Source: an uncultured Collinsella sp. (GTDB lineage: Bacteria; Actinomycetota; Coriobacteriia; Coriobacteriales; Coriobacteriaceae). Taken from it: 15,311 bases of DNA. The stretch spans positions 1 to 15,311 of the forward strand of contig UQLC01000032.1 in the NCBI GenBank assembly GCA_900541795.1, written 5' to 3'. Below are positions 12,616-15,311 of this stretch, one piece after another (positions within the stretch are counted from its first letter, which is position 1; every line of letters begins with the position of its first letter). Below the pieces are notes generated by a model. It worked only from the letters and a program-made list of their open reading frames with translations, made no database searches and was not told where the DNA came from. The position numbers and the translations under genes are program-made.

Positions 12616-15207
12616 TTGAAGCTCATCATCGCCGAGAAAAACGACGCCGCGCGTCAGATCGCCGAGCGTCTGTCCACGGGCAAACCCAAAAAGGACAAGG
12701 TGTACAACACCGCCATCTACCGTTTTGAGTGGAAGGGCGAGGAGTGTGTGACGATCGGTCTCGCCGGTCACATCCTTGCGCCCGATTTTTGCGACAGCGT
12801 GCTGTTCGATAAAAAGCTGGGTTGGTATTCGGTGACCGAGGACGGCGAGATGCTGCCGGCCGACATGCCCGATGGCCTGGCTCGTCCGCCCTACGACACC
12901 AAGCGTAAGCCGTTTCTTGCCGACGGTATCTCCATCAAGGGCTGGAAGCTCGAGAGCCTGCCCTACCTCACCTGGGCGCCCGTCATTAAGCTACCGGCCG
13001 AGAAGGAGCTCATTCGCTCGCTCAAGAACCTGGCTAAGAAGTCCGACAGTGTCATCATCGCCACGGACTTCGATCGCGAGGGCGAGCTGATCGGTTCGGA
13101 CGCCCTCAACAAGGTGCGCGAGGTTGCGCCGGACTTGCCGGTCGCCCGCGCCCAGTACTCTTCGTTTACCAAGGCCGAGATCACGCAGGCCTTCGATAAT
13201 CTCGTCTCGCTCGACCAGAATCTGGCCGACGCCGGCGAGAGCCGCCAGCACATCGACCTCATTTGGGGTGCGGTGCTCACGCGTTACCTGACGCTCGCCA
13301 AGTTTGGCGGCTTTGGTAACGTGCGCTCTGCCGGCCGCGTGCAGACGCCGACGCTTGCCCTGGTGGTCGAGCGCGAGCGCGAGCGCATGGCGTTTGTGCC
13401 CGAGGACTATTGGCAGATTCGCGGCATGGGTGCTGCGCAGGGCGCTGCCGAGGATGACCGCTTTAAGATTGCGCACAAGACGGCACGCTTTACCGACAAG
13501 GATGCTGCTGAGACGGCGTACGGCCATGTTGACGGCGTCGCGACGGCAACCGTCGCCGCGGTGACCAAGCGCTCGCGCAAGCAGCAGCCGCCCACGCCGT
13601 TTGCGACCACCTCGCTGCAGGCTGCCGCCGCAGCCGAGGGCATCTCGCCTGCGCGTACCATGCGCATCGCCGAGTCTCTCTACATGGCGGGCCTCATCAG
13701 CTACCCGCGTGTCGACAACACCGTGTATCCCGCGACGCTCGATTTGGGCGCCGTGGTGAGTGACCTGGCAAAGATCAACCCGGCGCTGGCGCCCGTGTGC
13801 AAAAAGGTACTCGCTGGTCCCATGAAGCCCACGCGCGGTAAAGTCGAGACCACCGACCACCCGCCTATCTACCCCACGGGCGAGGGCGATCCGTCCACGC
13901 TCGACGGCGGTCAGCGCAAGCTCTACGACCTCATCGCCCGCCGCTTCCTGGCGACGCTTATGGGTCCCGCGACCATCGAGAACACCAAGCTCGAGCTCGA
14001 CGTGAACGGTGAGCCGTTCGTGGCTTCGGGCGATGTGCTCGTGACTCCGGGCTTCCGCGAGGCGTATCCGTATGGACTTAAGCGCGATGAGCAGATGCCG
14101 CCGCTGGAGCAGGGCGATACGGTCGACGTGTTCGACATTAAACTCGAGGCCAAGCAGACCGAGCCGCCCGCGCGCTACAGCCAGGGCAAGCTCGTGCAGG
14201 AGATGGAAAAGCGCGGCCTGGGTACCAAGTCCACGCGTGCGAGCATCATCGAGCGCCTGTATGCCGTGCGCTATCTCAAAAATGATCCCGTTGAGCCGAG
14301 CCAGCTGGGCATCGCCATCATCGACGCGCTGACGCAATTTGCCCCGCGCATCACGAGCCCCGATATGACCAGCGAGCTCGACGGCGACATGACCCGCGTC
14401 GAGCGCGGCGAGGACACCGAAGAGCATGTCGTGACGCACTCGCGCGCGCTGCTGGCCGGTGTGCTCGACGAGCTGCTCAAACATACGCAGGAGCTCGGCG
14501 ACGCCATCAGCGACGCCGTCACGGCCGATGCGCGCGTGGGTGCCTGCCCCAAGTGCGGCAAGGATCTGGTTATGAAGACGAGCGCCAAGACCCGCGGTAG
14601 CTTTATCGGCTGCATGGGCTGGCCCGACTGCGACGTGACCTATCCGGTGCCGAGCGGCGTCAAGGTAAGCCCGCTCGAGGGCGAGGCGGCCGTGTGCCCC
14701 GAGTGCGGCGCGCCGCGCATTAAGTGCCAGCCGTTCCGCCAGAAGGCCTTCGAGATTTGCGTGAACCCCACGTGCCCCACCAACTACGAGCCTGACCTTA
14801 AGGTGGGCGAGTGCAAGGTGTGCGCCGAGGCCGGACGCCATGGCGACCTGATCGCGCACAAGAGCGAGAAGAGCGGCAAGCGCTTTATCCGCTGCACCAA
14901 CTACGATGACTGCGGCGTGAGCTATCCTCTGCCGGCGCGCGGTAAGCTCGAGGCGACGGGTGAGACTTGCCCCGAATGCGGCGCCCCCATCGTGGTGGTC
15001 AACACGGCGCGCGGCCCGTGGCGCATCTGCGTGAACATGGACTGCCCGACCAAGGAGAAGAAGCCCGCCCGCGGTCGCAAGACCACGACCAAGGCGAGCA
15101 CGGCCAAGAAGACGACGGCGGCAAAGAAGACTGCTGCCAAGAAGACGACCGCCAAAAAGACGACGGCCAAGAAGTCGACTACCAAAAAGACCGCTGCCGG
15201 CAAGTAA
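12616..15207 (+). CDS. topA: type IA DNA topoisomerase, archaeal-like core with four zinc ribbons and Lys-rich tail
   Basis: This 863-residue enzyme relaxes negative supercoils by single-strand passage. The TOPRIM domain has E7 (IAEKND) and D151/D153 in TDFDREGELIG. The catalytic tyrosine is Y363 in LISYPRVDNTVYP; this motif and the IAEKNDAAR start resemble archaeal TopA more than E. coli TopA (YMRTDS) or TopB. Four C-terminal Cys4 zinc ribbons begin at C644, C694, C733 and C785. From about residue 813 the protein is a repetitive K/T/A tail (AKKTTAKKT-type), like the lysine tails of actinobacterial TopA that bind DNA. The TTG start at 12616 is supported by AGGAG 6 nt upstream and by E7 falling at the conserved distance. 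It lies 54 nt after hypB and may be read from the same transcript. I infer it is the main topoisomerase I of this cell. Confidence 0.93.
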   Translation: MKLIIAEKNDAARQIAERLSTGKPKKDKVYNTAIYRFEWKGEECVTIGLAGHILAPDFCDSVLFDKKLGWYSVTEDGEMLPADMPDGLARPPYDTKRKPFLADGISIKGWKLESLPYLTWAPVIKLPAEKELIRSLKNLAKKSDSVIIATDFDREGELIGSDALNKVREVAPDLPVARAQYSSFTKAEITQAFDNLVSLDQNLADAGESRQHIDLIWGAVLTRYLTLAKFGGFGNVRSAGRVQTPTLALVVERERERMAFVPEDYWQIRGMGAAQGAAEDDRFKIAHKTARFTDKDAAETAYGHVDGVATATVAAVTKRSRKQQPPTPFATTSLQAAAAAEGISPARTMRIAESLYMAGLISYPRVDNTVYPATLDLGAVVSDLAKINPALAPVCKKVLAGPMKPTRGKVETTDHPPIYPTGEGDPSTLDGGQRKLYDLIARRFLATLMGPATIENTKLELDVNGEPFVASGDVLVTPGFREAYPYGLKRDEQMPPLEQGDTVDVFDIKLEAKQTEPPARYSQGKLVQEMEKRGLGTKSTRASIIERLYAVRYLKNDPVEPSQLGIAIIDALTQFAPRITSPDMTSELDGDMTRVERGEDTEEHVVTHSRALLAGVLDELLKHTQELGDAISDAVTADARVGACPKCGKDLVMKTSAKTRGSFIGCMGWPDCDVTYPVPSGVKVSPLEGEAAVCPECGAPRIKCQPFRQKAFEICVNPTCPTNYEPDLKVGECKVCAEAGRHGDLIAHKSEKSGKRFIRCTNYDDCGVSYPLPARGKLEATGETCPECGAPIVVVNTARGPWRICVNMDCPTKEKKPARGRKTTTKASTAKKTTAAKKTAAKKTTAKKTTAKKSTTKKTAAGK

Positions 15208-15231
15208 CCGAGCACATATCCGAGCACATAT
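15208..15231 (+). repeat. tandem duplication of CCGAGCACATAT
   Basis: Two exact 12-bp copies stand head to tail directly after the topoisomerase stop codon (15208-15219 and 15220-15231). They are AT-richer than the surroundings. Function is unknown; it may be a simple slippage duplication. Confidence 0.8.
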
Positions 15232-15240
15232 AGACGCGGC

Positions 15241-15278
15241 GGGGCCGGGCGCGCAAATGTAAATGCGCGCCCGGCCCC
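15241..15278 (+). terminator. strong hairpin after topA, terminator-like without a T-tract
   Basis: GGGGCCGGGCGCGCA (15241-15255) and TGCGCGCCCGGCCCC (15264-15278) form a perfect 15-bp GC-rich stem with an 8-nt loop. ACTTCT and not a T-run follows, so termination efficiency is uncertain. Position 33 bp after the stop codon supports a 3'-end role. Confidence 0.65.
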
Positions 15279-15311
15279 ACTTCTAAGTTGCGGTGAAATA
15301 GGGACTGTTTT

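Noticed and set aside
12991..14859. 622-codon open frame on the minus strand opposite topA
   Set aside because: Composition is His/Arg/Ala-rich as expected from the complement of GC-ending codons, and topA is certain from its motifs.
15085..15204. Repetitive AAGACGACG-type stretch considered as a microsatellite or mobile scar
   Set aside because: It is in frame and encodes the Lys/Thr/Ala tail of the topoisomerase, which ends in a proper stop codon.

Overview
The window reads as chromosomal DNA of a GC-rich, anaerobic, Gram-positive-type bacterium. The best guess is an actinobacterium of the class Coriobacteriia, Collinsella-like. That guess rests on strong GGAGG-type ribosome sites, very high third-position GC, a sugar-PTS gut-type metabolism, a HypA/HypB hydrogenase-maturation pair and a topoisomerase with a lysine-rich tail. 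Taxonomy is inferred from recall of such gene sets, not from a marker gene. Thirteen protein genes are supported; all but one lie on the + strand. I see no rRNA, tRNA, CRISPR array, transposase or prophage gene.

Left part (1-5057): a beta-glucoside uptake and breakdown cluster. A family 1 6-phospho-beta-glucosidase is followed by the three separate subunits EIIC, EIIB and EIIA of a lactose/cellobiose-family PTS, then a strong terminator. A ROK-family glucokinase follows in its own unit. The logic is complete: the PTS imports and phosphorylates a beta-glucoside, the hydrolase yields glucose 6-phosphate plus glucose, and the glucokinase phosphorylates the free glucose. No transcriptional regulator of this cluster is in the window.

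Middle part (5058-9934): mostly single-gene units: a manganese-type family II inorganic pyrophosphatase with a textbook terminator; an NhaA Na+/H+ antiporter whose leader contains a terminator-like hairpin just before the ribosome site; a convergent 84-residue gene of unknown function; a class I aminotransferase of the aspartate aminotransferase Ic type; and an orphan STAS-domain anti-sigma-factor antagonist.

Right part (10087-15207): tatA-tatC-hypA-hypB, tightly packed (1-nt overlap, 6-nt and 55-nt gaps), followed 54 nt later by a type IA topoisomerase. Protein export by Tat and nickel insertion by HypAB fit together, because [NiFe] hydrogenases commonly need both. The topoisomerase has an archaeal-like catalytic core, four C-terminal Cys4 zinc ribbons and a (K/T/A)-rich tail.

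Between the genes are several small palindromic elements that share a G-rich core (GGGGACGKTT or a close variant) enclosed or bordered by a self-complementary stem: 71-156 (inverted pair), 4010-4049, 5059-5100 and 7827-7855, with possible fragments at 11837 and 15301. They look like a dispersed REP/REPIN-type family and are the most unusual structural signal here. The archaeal-like topoisomerase is the most unusual protein. No clearly new multi-gene system (for example a defence island) was found.
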